Part shown: positions 1 to 13,554 of the stretch, piece after piece
Numbering within the stretch: the stretch's first letter is position 1
Layout: each line of letters starts with the position of its first letter
Assembly: GCF_018991925.1 (NCBI RefSeq)
Contig: NW_024724368.1
Location: 4,808,561-4,872,560 of the forward strand
Direction of reading: 5' to 3'
From: Homarus americanus
Taxonomy: Eukaryota; Arthropoda; Malacostraca; Decapoda; Nephropidae
DNA length: 64,000 nt
Translations under genes and position numbers: made by a program
Notes under the pieces: generated by a model
Told to the model about the DNA's origin: nothing
The model's input: only the letters and a program-made list of their open reading frames with translations
The model's database searches: none

Positions 1-242
1 AGTACCCGAGTCAAGTGTTTGTGTTGCACTGGTCGTAGGTACTCTTAGTTCACTAATGCTATAACTATATAATTATAATTTTAGTAACATGAATGCTAGA
101 GGACAGTTTCTTAGTGTCTGGTAATTGTTGTTTTATGCATGGACTTAAAGCACTTGCAGCACATTTAACCAAACCTGAATAAGCGTAAATGTTATTGTTT
201 GTAGGAAGGAGGGAACCAGCCTGGAGCTGCGGCCATCTGCAT

Positions 243-504
243 CCACAATAAGGCGTACTAGGACAAATTACGTATCAGTAATACTACATTATGCAAAAAC
301 ACAATTTTAAAAGATCGGAATCACTTAGAAATATTACACTACCGTTAGCAGAGGCGGGAAAAATATGAAGCTGTTCGCAGTCATATTTCCCGCCACTGCT
401 GACGGTCGTGTTATATTTCAATGGGATTCTGATCTTTTAAAATGTTGTTTTTGCATAATGTAGTATTACTGATAAGTAATTTGTCTTAGTATGCCTTATT
501 GTGG
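243..504. mobile_element. Foldback (long inverted repeat) element
   Basis: The two halves are near-complementary. The left arm begins CCACAATAAGGC and the right arm ends GCCTTATTGTGG. Complementarity continues through TAATACTACATTATGCAAAA and the AAAAGATC block to a short loop around AGCTGTTCGCAG, flanked by TATGA/TCATA and GGCGGGAAA/TTTCCCGCC. There is no coding potential. The size and full-length pairing fit a foldback MITE. I see no clear target duplication, so the superfamily is unassigned. Confidence 0.75.
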
Positions 505-1631
505 GTAAAAATAAGTATATATTAAATGCATCCTCCGAAAGCGTGAATTTGTTACCCGAGTTTGACAGTAAATTCATGTATAATAATTCTGATGAACTTC
601 CTACGTGCTTATGTATGAAATAATGAATGTATGTATCTTTACATAATTTAGCTAAATATCTTTCTCGTCAGAAACGGTCATCCCAACGACTACGAATAAA
701 CTCATTTAGAAATACATCATTACTTCAGGACAAAATCGGACAGGTTTGCAACAGCCAATCAGCTGTAACTTTTGAGGAGGGGGCAGGCCATCTTTTCTAG
801 GCTGGGAAAAACACGTTTTTAGTAATGCGAAAAGTCTCCGTCACGTCTCTCGTGGCCACTACTGCTGCATCATCACCCCCAATACCCCAGCCAGTCCACC
901 CCCTAGCGCCTAGTGTCTGTCTTCCTCGTAGAAGTCTTGTATAAACACAAGTTCGCTTAATTATACGCACAGTAAGCAAGCAATCTTGTGCCACACACTG
1001 ATTAAGAATAGTTATAACTGATTAAGAATAGTTATAATGGCTACAGAACTGTCGCCTTGATTGGTAAGTGAGTGTGCTCATGTTTTTGTTGCCAAAGAAC
1101 TTGTCCGCATGTGTGTGTGTGTGTGTGCGTGTGTGTGTGTGTGTGTGTGATAATAAAATAAATAATAACAACGGTTTATTGAAAGCATGGCAGCCGGAAG
1201 GCTGAAAATATACTGTTGCATAATTGGAGAAAGCGTCTCTTGATTGACAAATAATATACAAGTAACATATGTGATACAAATATGTGTGTGTGTATGTGTG
1301 AAGGCTGGTAAGTTCAATCATAATTTGGCATAATTTCTTGTTACTTCCCATTCGCCACGAAAGGTTTGATAAGCAGTATGTCTTGATACGGTAATTGAAG
1401 TTTGTAAAGGCAAATTTACGTTGGATAGAAAATTTGGACTTTCTCGAGTGTTCGGACTGGTTGTTGAATATTGGTGGATCTGAAGGTCACGTCTGTTGAT
1501 TACACAAGTTACAGGTAACCTTTACTTCACTTAATACTAATATATGCTTCGATTTTAACTTATTTATAACGATATTAATTTCATATTTTTTTCATAATAG
1601 TGAAGTAAATTGATGTTGAAAACAGTGCAAT
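505..1631. other. Intergenic or intronic sequence, no gene seen
   Basis: This is AT-rich sequence without a supported coding region. It contains an interrupted (GT)n tract at about 1111-1149 and a duplicated GATTAAGAATAGTTATAA word at about 1001-1037. Open frames here read through the microsatellite and are not gene-like. Confidence 0.6.
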
Positions 1632-1804
1632 TGGATCAACTGAAGAATTCTCCACCCGTTTCTTTCAGCTAGAGATTAACCAACCTAACTTAACAGTAAC
1701 CTAACCTAACGCTAACTTAACCTAACCTCATCCCCCCAAATAGCGTTAGGGTGGTTAATCTTCAGGTAAAATAAGCTGGGGTGGTGATTCTTCAGGTGAT
1801 CGGA
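1632..1804. mobile_element. AACCT-carrying foldback element, copy 1
   Basis: The left end (GATCAACTGAAGAATTC, then CCACCC and GATTAACCAACCTAAC) is the inverted counterpart of the right end (GTTAGGGTGGTTAATCTTCA ... GGGGTGGTGATTCTTCAGGTGATC). The middle is an array of AACCT/CTAAC words. The same right-end text recurs near 8012-8081 and, reversed, near 23882-23950, so this is an interspersed family and not a unique locus. Confidence 0.65.
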
Positions 1805-2436
1805 GGAATTAACTCTCGCTTTCCAAAATACTTTGGAAATATTTCATCCACTCACTTTATCTGATATTGTTTTTTTCTTCCCTCCACACACACACACACA
1901 CACACACATCCTAGTCTAGATATATAAGAAAACATTACTCCGATTATTATCAACAAACTTCCTTCCGGTTTCTGTTGGAGCGTCCTATAACCTAGCCTAG
2001 CGGCTAGACTAGGCACTAGCCTAACATCACTCAACCTGGCCTAATATGACTTCACCTAACCTAACCCAGCCTTATCTACTCTAGTCTAACATGACTCATT
2101 ATCTCCATACACAAACGCCACTATTGGTTCCCGGATTATTACTCCCCATTCAAGCGTATCTTCGTATTTTTTTCTTCCAAGTTTCCGAAAGCGAAACAAG
2201 TGAGACGATTAATGACCATGTTTGTGGAGTGTTGAAGATATTCCGAGTTCATCTCTGACATCTCACTTGACAGGAATGGAGGACGTTACTATAGGCATTT
2301 CCTTGAGGGTAATTCATATATTTGGTGAGAATTTCTTGAGTGATTATACTGTTCATGTTTCTGGTTTGTTTTTTCTCCTTTTTATGTGACTCCAAGATTA
2401 AGTTAGTGTAATGAACCAAACTGTGATCCAGTTTAG

Positions 2437-2549
<113 letters not shown>

Positions 2550-2718
2550 CACACGGGGAAAGGGAAACAACGGAGCACCTTAGCTTTCGTCTTTATTCAA
2601 GACATCTTCAGAGGCAACTGGATTACATGGACAGAGAGAGGCTTAAATATACAGGGTGACCTTAAAAACATGAGGTCAGGTCATGATGATGTCATCCACT
2701 AATCCCCACACCAACACA

Positions 2719-3950
2719 CATAAGAACATAAGAATGGAGGAAACTGCAGCGGGCCTATTGGCCCATACTGGGCAGTCCCGTTTACACCCAACCCCTATTG
2801 CTCATATAAGCATCCAACCTATGTTTGAAGCTATTCAGCGTATTCGAGTTAATGATGATATTTGGTAACTTGTTCCATTCATCCACTACTCTGTTTCCAA
2901 ACCAGTGTTTACCTATTTCACGCCTAAATCTAAATTTGTCTAATTTAAAACCATTGTTACGAGTTCTATCAGGTCGCCCCTCACTCTACGTCTCTCAAGG
3001 GAGTGTAGATTAAGATGCTTTAACCTGTCTCTATACTCAAGGTTCCTAATGCCCGGGATTAGTCTTGTCATTCTCCTCTGAATTCTTTCCAAGGATTCTA
3101 TATCCATTCTGTAATACGGTGACCAGAACTGAACTGCGTAATCCAGGTGTGGTTTCACAAGAGCAAGATACAGTTTTAGGATGACCTCTCTAGTCTTGTA
3201 ACTAACACTCCTTTGTATGAACCCAAGTACTTAATTAGCCTTGTTACGAGCAAAAACACATTGTTTACTTGCCTTAAGGTTCCTACTTATCATTACTCCT
3301 AAATCTCTCTCGCAGTCGGATTTCTCTATGGCATCGTTGTTCATCTGGTATCTGGTTTCCCTGTTTACATCTCCTATACTGAGTACTTTACATTTGTCCA
3401 CGTTGAATTTCATCTGCCATTTTTCAGACCATTCGAAAAATTTGTTTAGATCTTCCTGTAGTTTTGTGGAGTCCTCGTCAGATTTAATAACACGTCCTAT
3501 TTTAGTGTCATCAGCAAATCTGCTTATTTTGCTGTCTATGCCGATATCTATGCTGTCTATGCCGATATCTATGCTGTCTATGCCGATATCTATGCTGTCT
3601 ATGCCGATATCTATGTCGTTTATGTATATAATAAATAATAATGGTCCAAGTACTGAGCCTTGGGGAACTCCACTTGTGACGTTGCTCCAATGGGACTTAG
3701 TGCCATTAATGCTCACTCGCTGTTTCCTGTCCTGTAACCACGCCCTAATCCATTTAAGGATATTACCTTTGATGCCATGCGCTTCTACCTTTCTAATTAG
3801 TCTCTCGTGGGGGACTCTGTCGAAGGCTTTGCTAAGTCGAGATATACCACATCATAATTGTGCCCCTCGTCCACCGATTCGAAAACTGACGAAAAGAATG
3901 TTAATAGATTAGTTAGGGGGGTAACGTGGCTAGTCAGGTCAGGTCAGGTC
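2719..3950 (-). mobile_element. CR1-like non-LTR retrotransposon, 5'-truncated
   Basis: Read on the minus strand, this is the C-terminal half of a CR1/L2-type LINE ORF2 followed by a short 3' UTR. The element ends in two copies of the octamer TTCTTATG (plus-strand CATAAGAA, about 2719-2733). Octamer tails of this kind are typical of CR1 elements, which lack poly(A). The 5' boundary near 3950 is approximate, where RT homology stops. Long (AT)n tracts flank it on both sides. Shorter AACATAAGAAC and ATAAGAAC remnants occur near 7268 and 5017. Confidence 0.8.
2782..3940 (-). pseudogene. Reverse transcriptase (ORF2 C-terminal half), inactivated
   Basis: The translation carries RT hallmarks: YDVVYLD, then VPHERLIRKV in another frame, GVPQGSVLGPLLFIIYIND, and the catalytic FADDTK motif. 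The post-RT region KPHLDYAVQFWSP and a C-terminus ending NRGWV* at 2782 follow. It is broken by a one-base frameshift near 3831-3836 (between YLD and AFDRVP), an in-frame TAA at 3231-3233 just before VLGFIQRS, and a further frame break near 2950-2970. Between YIND and FADD there are four copies of a 21-bp unit (about 3531-3615) that add the heptad IDIGIDS; a normal RT lacks this insert. The family assignment is established knowledge and the lesions are read directly. It is a dead copy. Confidence 0.85.
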
Positions 3951-3987
3951 AAGATTTATCTTCACGTTTTCATTGTGGATCTACATG

Positions 3988-6181
<2,194 letters not shown>

Positions 6182-6213
<32 letters not shown>

Positions 6214-6217
6214 GCAT

Positions 6218-6307
<90 letters not shown>
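6182..6307. repeat. Compound (CA)n(CT)n microsatellite
   Basis: (CA)n with a short interruption (about 6182-6248) changes directly into (CT)n (about 6249-6307). Confidence 0.97.
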
Positions 6308-6312
<5 letters not shown>

Positions 6313-7847
6313 AGAATTCATATGTAAAAAAGTATAATTTATTGAAGTCGACGTAAACTCGTCTATTTACATGCAACATATTGACTGGAACTTGTTATTA
6401 AGGACAGTTGTTTAAGTCACCACAAGGCCTCGAGGTATATAAATCAGTTATATTATAATTAACTTAAGAATTAAAAAATATGTTAGTTTATATCAATTAT
6501 TGCCAGTTTTTGTTCTTTATACCACTAATACTTTTTATGGTTTAGTCTCTTTAATTATCAGGTTTTATTTATATACTGGATTAATGGAGTAATTCCAGGT
6601 CGCTTCTGGTTGTGGGTCAGGAGAATCTTAATCTGACCTCAACGTACTGATGTATGGGTCGGGGTGGGGGATATATGAGTAGCTGAATAAACAATGTACT
6701 TTGATAGTTATTTTTTTATAAAGTGACGGAGGCAAATGGGGGGGAGGTATTGTGGGCGTGGTGCTGCTCCTCCCCGACCTCTCCCGGAGATCCGTAAAAA
6801 CTGAGGTAGGAGGAGGAAGGTAGAGCAAAAACTGGTCAAGAAAGATGGACCCAGTCATGCCTGCTTCTCATCCTGTGTGTGTTTGTTTGTATTTCCTGCT
6901 CATTGTTCTCTTGGTAATTGATTTCAGGGCTGTTGTCTTTTGGGTGTTGATCAACCATGTTTTAAATGTAGCTGAGGTTTTCTTTGTCTCCATAAGTTGT
7001 CATTATCCGTCAAGGAATGTTTTACACGTGATCTAGTTCCCCCCATCTCCCTCTCACTCGTCTTACGCTCCCTTTTGTTACCTGAGGGTATTCCTTTTAG
7101 GAAGTTGACGGCTGTTATCCTTCTGCAGGTCCGCATTGTTGTGTCGACGGTCACGGCCAAGTGACCTTCATACTTTCACAGAGGTAACTTTCTGTCGCAC
7201 CATCCCTGTCTATTTACTCGGAATCTTTCCTGATGATTTTTTCCAATAATATTTTCACGTTTTCGAACATAAGAACAAGTGGTAATACTCACTTATATTT
7301 TACCAACTGTCCTTCCTAACATGTGGTCATGTTTTATTGTCATGTAAATCGAAGCTCAACTGACACTGAGCGTGGGTCTATTTCCAAGATAAAATACTGT
7401 ACTTAACTGTTGAATGTTTTCTTTTTATTACTGAATTTATTTGCTGAAAACTGCTATGAAAAATTTGAAGACATTCACATATTATTAGATATGAACAAAT
7501 ATAGAATTATTATAACTAGAAAATTAACAAATGTGTTTATATCTTGGCTTGTGATATTAGCACAGGAGCTAAAGATATATTCCGGATTCCACATTAGGTA
7601 AGACGAATATTTTAGTGTATACTGTAGTTAAAAAAATCCTTCAATATATCTTACCTGTCAACAAAGTGCTAAAGAATGACACAATAGTTTCTGTATCACT
7701 CTGTACATATTAAACAGTTGATCCTGACGTCATTCAGTACAGCACGAGGAAGTCTTGAACAATGTCAACTTGTACTCGGGAACCATTCAGATTACTGTGT
7801 AGTGTACTCGGGAACCATTCAGTATGATTACAATTATTTAGAAATAG
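6308..7847. other. Intergenic or intronic sequence, no gene seen
   Basis: AT-rich DNA with no supported gene. The 20-base phrase TGTACTCGGGAACCATTCAG occurs twice, near 7769 and 7803. Confidence 0.55.
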
Positions 7848-8081
7848 GATGACCTGAAGATTAGGCACTCCCAACCTAATCTACATACCTAGTGAAACTT
7901 AATCTAATCCAATCGAGAGCTAATCTAACCTAATGCTTACCTAACCAAATGCAAATCTAACTTAACCTAACCCACCTTAGTCTAACCTAACCCACCGGAA
8001 CTTACCCTAATCCCCAGGTAGCGTTAGGGTGTTTACACTTCGGGTAAAATTAACTAGGGTGTCTTATCTTCAGGTGATCCC
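7848..8081. mobile_element. AACCT-carrying foldback element, copy 2
   Basis: The left end GATGACCTGAAGATTAGGCA is matched inversely by the right end TTATCTTCAGGTGATC. The interior consists of degenerate CTAACCTAACC words and the phrase AGCGTTAGGGTG also found in copy 1. The element is more diverged than copy 1. Confidence 0.55.
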
Positions 8082-8555
8082 AACAATTTAATCTAATGTT
8101 AACTTTGTGTTTAGTTCTGAATCAGTGTCCAGCCTTACGTTAAAACATTCTCAATATGAATTTCAATTTACACATGACGTCACCGTATACCTGGACCTGA
8201 CGTCAGACCATCCTCCCCCGGGCTATAGTTTAAATGTGCTGGCTGACCGCGAACTGTCTTCAACTTACTGCTGTACCTTTACACTGGCGGATCTTCATTA
8301 CCATACGAAATACCTCACCCCCCTCCCCCTCTCTCTCTCTTTCCTTACTTATACTACCCTCTCTTTCAGCCTCGCTAACATTATGCTATTTACAGTAGAC
8401 GGTTAACAGTGTTGCAGGAAGTTGAATCTCTCTAAATTTCTTACCCGTTGTTGTCTAGTGTATGAAGTGACTTAATTGACCTACTTAAACACCTCATCAG
8501 CATCCAGCTCCACGTCTTCGCCATTACACGAAGACCACTTGTCATTCTTCAAGTA

Positions 8556-8767
8556 CAGTCCCCTTCACTGGTGCGTTTACAGGGGATCGTCAGGTTTTGT
8601 GCAGTGTGGCATCCCTGTGTTTGTTTACATTCGACAAAAGGAAACTCGCAATAATAAACATATAATGGAATCAAAGTAAAACAATATTAAAACAAATATC
8701 TCAATGATAATGATTTGTGGAATGTTTATATGACGAGCCCCTGTAAACGCACTAGTGAAGGGGACTG
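8556..8767 (+). mobile_element. MITE with CAGTCCCCTTCACT termini, copy 1
   Basis: The left end CAGTCCCCTTCACTGGTGCG is matched inversely by the right end CGCACTAGTGAAGGGGACTG. The inverted repeats continue through GTTTACAGGGG and TCGTCA. It is about 212 bp and non-coding. A second copy in the opposite orientation lies at 11798-12012. The CAGT terminus and size suggest a Tc1/mariner- or pogo-type non-autonomous element, but a clean TA duplication is not visible. Confidence 0.75.
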
Positions 8768-10259
8768 ACTGTACATCTGAACACACAAATCTCCATCCGT
8801 CGTCTCTTGGTGTCTCATTAATCTCCCTAAAACGAGACTAGAAGCGAGGAGGTTTAGCCGAGACCTTAGTGAATGATACTCTCTTCATCTGCTGGTACAC
8901 TTACTATTGATATGTAAATTAGTGTAATTACCTGTTCAGGTTTTAAATGGTATATCAGTCAGATTTAATTCCTGTCTGGGTTCTTAGTGGCTTTATCTCC
9001 TAGGGTGAGTTCTTGACTTCTGCATTGACCCATTATATCTCCTAGGGTGAGTTCTTGACTTCTGCATTGACCCATTATATCTCCTTGGGTGTGTTCCTGG
9101 CATCTATTTCAGCAATATATGTAATTCTTGGCTTCTATTTCTGCAGTATATGTAATTCTTGGCTTCTGTCTCCGCAATATATGTAATTCTTGGCTTTATT
9201 TTTGCAATATAGTATATGTAATTCTTGGCTTCTCTCTTAAGCTTTATGTATTTTACAGTGGCTTCTTGGCTTGTCATGACTTCTCTTGCATCGTTGGTTG
9301 TCAGGCAAATGGATGAAGATGTACAGTAAAGTATGAAGTCAGACTTGACATTTTCGTTCTAAAATGTTTAAGTTTATATAAGCCTTTTAAAATGTTTTTC
9401 ACCATTAATAATTTTGTGATACTTCCAAGAGTTTTCACAATTTTTGCCCTTTTTTCATAATTTTCCGGTAATTGTTTTTTTTTTAGTGGACCTTTGTATT
9501 TTTAAGATAACTTTTTCTCCAGACTCTCGCGTAATGATTTTTTTTTTACTTTGTTATTCTGACGTACGAGATTTAAGTATTTATAAGTAGATCAGGGAGT
9601 TTACTTTTGCTTTAAGTATATGTAAGGCGAAATGGGGTCAGATAGTGGTGTGTTTGTTGGCTATAACGGGGCGGGAACACGATAGACTCATTGTGTATAA
9701 TTATTATTCCCCTGACATTTTATAGTTACAATTATTGAGGCAGGAAGCGACTAGTGGCTGTGTTTGTCATCTCTTGCACAAATACTCTTTCTTGTTTTTG
9801 TTTTAACTGATTCAACTTCTTAAGGTTACTAGCATTGTTTTTTGTTAGCTTTGTCACAAGCTGTGGAGAAGAACATGCATAACTTGGCCTAAGATGCTAA
9901 GATATTATGTTCTAATTTAGCCCTCTGGCCAAATAGTGAGATGTGATGACGTTATACGGTAAACTTTGTCTGCTATCGTGAACATGAATGCGTTAATCTC
10001 CGCCTCACTCTCAAATATATACTGAAGTCTTACGTCATTACAGTACACATCAGTACGACTATTTATCATACACAGATAAATTCTTAATAAGGTAGGTGTA
10101 AAGACGTTAAACACGACAACAAAAATAATTCATGTTTTTGTGTATCAACTGAGGCGTGACCGACCCACGTAACTTGACGTCGAGTTTTGTGAAGTAGCAT
10201 AAATGTCACTTGATCCAACACAGTTCAACACTAATATTATATGACTCATTTTACTACTG
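8768..10259. other. Intergenic or intronic sequence with short local duplications
   Basis: A 40-bp phrase (TATCTCCTAGGGTGAGTTCT ...) is repeated at about 8994 and 9037. Several copies of ATATGTAATTCTTGGCTTCT occupy about 9116-9240. No gene is supported. Confidence 0.6.
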
Positions 10260-10264
10260 ATTGA

Positions 10265-10595
10265 GGTTAGGTTGGGGTAGGTTAGGGTAGGTTGGGGTAG
10301 AGTAGGTTAGGTTGGGGTAGGGTAGGTTAGGTTGGGGTAGGGTAGGTTAGGTTAGGTTGGGGTAGGGTAGGTTAGGTTGGGGTAGGGTAGGTTAGGTTGG
10401 GGTTGGGTAGGTTAGGTTATATTAACTTAGGTTAGGTTGGGGTAGGTTAGGGTAGGTTGGGGTAGAGTAGGTTAGGTTGGGGTAGGGTAGGTTAGGTTGG
10501 GGTAGGGTAGGTTAGGTTAGGTTGGGGTAGGGTAGGTTAGGTTGGGGTAGGGTAGGTTAGGTTGGGGTTGGGTAGGTTAGGTTATATTAACTTAG
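10265..10595. repeat. TTAGG-like higher-order tandem repeat (165-bp unit, two copies)
   Basis: GGTTAGG, GGTTGGGG and GGTAGG words form a unit of about 165 bp that is repeated almost exactly. For example, AGAGTAGG occurs near 10300 and 10465, and the closing TTATATTAACTTAGG near 10418 and 10583. The base words are variants of the arthropod telomere pentamer TTAGG, but the organised unit is a satellite-like derivative. It is followed by the GATTAATCTTTAG phrase of the AACCT foldback family. Confidence 0.85.
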
Positions 10596-10964
10596 GTTAG
10601 GATGATTAATCTTTAGTTAATATAAGCCAGTGATACCGGTACTGGTGACTGATTTTTCTAAACATCTTTCCTATGACTCAGGGTGAAACATTGTACACAC
10701 ACGTTCCACACATTTTATCTCGAGTCTTTCTTCTTAACTGTAACGAATTCTTCTTTTTCCCGAAACTTGTTCTTCTGACAAAACCAAATGAGGTAATATA
10801 ATAACTGAATTTTATGATTTAATGGTTCAGCATCTTTGAATATACTGTATACAAACGACACTTTCATCTGAATTTGTTTTTGAAAGTGGTTAGTTTGTCA
10901 AGATAATTGGGCAGCGTGATCAATAAGTTTGAATTAGAGTTAAATGATATATACATAGACCATA

Positions 10965-11021
<57 letters not shown>

Positions 11022-11797
11022 TAGTATCTGAAGTCTGACAAAATTATTTTACACAGAATGAATTCAAAATATTGTCTGTGGACCAACTTAGTAAAGACAG
11101 TCTTGTATCAGTCAGTCAGCTACACCCCCACCGGCTCGTCTACAGTGTATACCTGTACCAGGACGGGAGATTAGTGCTCACCTTAAGCCACTAACACCGT
11201 GTTGGTAATGATCAACCCTTAAAATATGTCTTGTCAGAAATCCAACTCCAATGGGGATTATTATTGTTATTCTCAATGACTTGTATTAAAACTGCGTCTT
11301 TATGTGAATATCAATTGACGTCATTCGAGAACAACTTGTTGACCTCCAAGATAAATATTTCTCGACATAACTGAACTTGTTCATTTGGTTTATTACGATT
11401 TTTAAGTAGTTTACCTTATACTGGGAGGTTAGATAAGTATTTTGTATTACTTTGATATATCGCTTACTAAAATGCTGAATACGTTGATGAAATGACTACT
11501 GTTATATTTATAGGCATCTAAATCCCGCCTGTTAAGTGTCTGCTTCTGGCGTTGGTGTTATCCATAGAATTTGTGGTTCAGTCTCTTACTTCTCATGTTG
11601 ACAAGATGTTTAGGTAAAGTCTCTTCTGAATGGTGCAAGTATCCGTAGCCTAACACCGTACAGTACTACAACAGCCCTCAATTATCACCCTCATGATGAA
11701 AGCGGGAAACATCACCTGACATTCACTTTGCGATGTAAAGAAAGATTTTTGGTAAGTCACATTCACGTAATGATGTTGCTCACGTGATGATGTTAGG
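10596..11797. other. Intergenic or intronic sequence, no gene seen
   Basis: Contains a (CA)n tract at about 10968-11020. No other structure is supported. Confidence 0.55.
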
Positions 11798-12012
11798 TAG
11801 TCACCTTCATTCGTGAGTTTATAGGGGCTCGTCAGGTAAACATTCCACAATTCATTCATTGTCATTGAGATATTTGTTTTAATATTGTTTTACTTTGATT
11901 CCATAGTATGTTTACTATTGGGAGTTTCCTTCTGTCGAATGTAAACAAACAGCGCTGCCACACTGCACAAAACCTGACGAGCCCCTGTTAAACACACTAG
12001 TGAAGGGGACTG
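11798..12012 (-). mobile_element. MITE with CAGTCCCCTTCACT termini, copy 2 (inverted)
   Basis: This is the reverse complement of the element at 8556-8767, including the shared internal stretch from the TGTTTACATTCGACA region to CTTTGATTCCAT. The right terminus (CACTAGTGAAGGGGACTG) is well preserved. The left terminus (TAGTCACCTTCATTCGTGAG) is degraded. Two unrelated-looking open frames in copies 1 and 2 translate to the same FVYIRQKET peptide; this reflects shared element sequence and not a gene. Confidence 0.75.
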
Positions 12013-12607
12013 TACTTGACGCAATTCCGTGACTTTTTTTGGATTTAATGACTGTATTATGAAACATGACAGTATCAAATGGGTTCACTTTGGTTACAGG
12101 GTTTTCTCTTAAAGGATATCATTTTCTTATTCCATAGAAAATATGATGTTGATCTTAATGAAGTTGATTATGCCTTGACATTGCACTACTAAGAGCTGCA
12201 ACTTATCTTTCTAATATAATCAAATGGAAATATCGATGTTAAATATTACAGGAGCTGAAGAGTAGATCTCCCCCTCATTAACTGTGGCTGACAGACGTAA
12301 AACATATAACATGAAACCTTAGGTTGAATTTTAGATGAGGATAACTTGTGAAGCCTCGAAACTGTGGGAGAAGTGAACTGTGGGCCCCAGAACTGTAGGT
12401 CGGACAACCGCCGCTTCGTCTTGTGATATTAGTTACGAGTGACACTGTCCAGGACTGTCCGTGATGAGCATTGAAAGAAACAGAATGGTTAAAACATAAT
12501 GAAACCTTCATCTAACGGATTACATGGAGAAAGAAGTTCGTTTTATGTAGATTTCACTGTATTGTTGAAATGGTCAAAATAATCATTAAAAACCCCCACT
12601 ATATAAT

Positions 12608-12609
<2 letters not shown>
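12013..12609. other. Intergenic or intronic sequence, no gene seen
   Basis: No gene, RNA or repeat structure recognised. Confidence 0.5.

Positions 12610-12682
<73 letters not shown>
12610..12682. repeat. (AT)n microsatellite
   Basis: An AT tract of about 73 bp ending in ATGTGTGTG. Confidence 0.97.
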
Positions 12683-12687
<5 letters not shown>

Positions 12688-12690
<3 letters not shown>

Positions 12691-13423
12691 TATATTTACG
12701 TGTCGTATTTTTCTATTTTTGTTATATATAACATGTTGTTCCATATTATTCCTGTAATGATGTGTTATATTTACTATTATACCTTACCTGTGCTGTTAAG
12801 GTTTAACTGTTATTATTTGTTCAAGCCCATCTTATTTCTTCATTTAGTATTGTAACAAGCATTCTGTTTGCTCTAACGACCATCTGCATCGTTAAACGAC
12901 CCACCGGCGGGTCGCGTGGCGGGTGCCGACCTTATATAGGACCCACCAACTGACGGGTTAGTTCAGTCCTCTTGTCTACAGTTCATCCTTTGAGTGCACT
13001 CGTCACTTGATTACTTCTTAATTTGTTTGTGTTGTTCCTGTCGCCACCAATGTTGGTATATCTATGTGAAATTACTTTATGTCTTTTATGTCCATCAGTA
13101 TTTGCTTCGTTACATTTAAGTAATTCAGTGTTGTTTCACGTTAGTTAATTTCAGTGTTAGTTTATATGTTATACGAGTGTTAACGTAATCAATGCTTTAT
13201 TTTTATTCTTTTGATGTTTCGATGTTTAGTATCATTTGTGTCTTAAAAGTTTCGATGGTGAATCAATTTGTTGTGACAGCCTACGAGGCTCTTTATTGTG
13301 TTAATATTTAATTAATTAAATTCTTAAAGGTTTACTTTATTTATTTTTATTCCTTTTAATTTACTTCACTTTATTGTTTGGTTACGCCTAGAACCTGGAT
13401 ATTTAAATAAATTAAGAGGCAGG

Positions 13424-13428
<5 letters not shown>
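12688..13428 (+). mobile_element. Possible solo LTR
   Basis: A stretch bounded by AT microsatellites begins TGTTATATTTAC. It carries a TATA+Inr promoter in its middle and then a T-rich, AATAAA-poor 3' half. No gag/pol, primer-binding site or paired second LTR is seen, and the ends are guessed from the flanking microsatellites. It could equally be a cellular promoter. Confidence 0.25.
12933..12968 (+). promoter_or_regulatory. Core promoter: TATA box plus initiator
   Basis: TATATAG (12933-12939) lies 32 bases upstream of the A of TCAGTC (12963-12968), a perfect arthropod initiator. The spacing is the canonical one. Immediately upstream is a GC-rich near-palindrome GACCCACCGGCGGGTC (about 12898-12913) in otherwise AT-rich DNA. 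No coding sequence downstream is identifiable, so this may be an LTR promoter or that of a non-coding first exon. Confidence 0.5.

Positions 13429-13429
<1 letters not shown>

Positions 13430-13492
<63 letters not shown>
13430..13492. repeat. (AT)n microsatellite
   Basis: A pure AT tract of about 63 bp. Confidence 0.97.
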
Positions 13493-13497
<5 letters not shown>

Positions 13498-13554
13498 AAA
13501 GTGATCGTGGGCCTTCGTGTCCGGTGGCGAGTCTGGTGGTACAGTTTACCAAGG

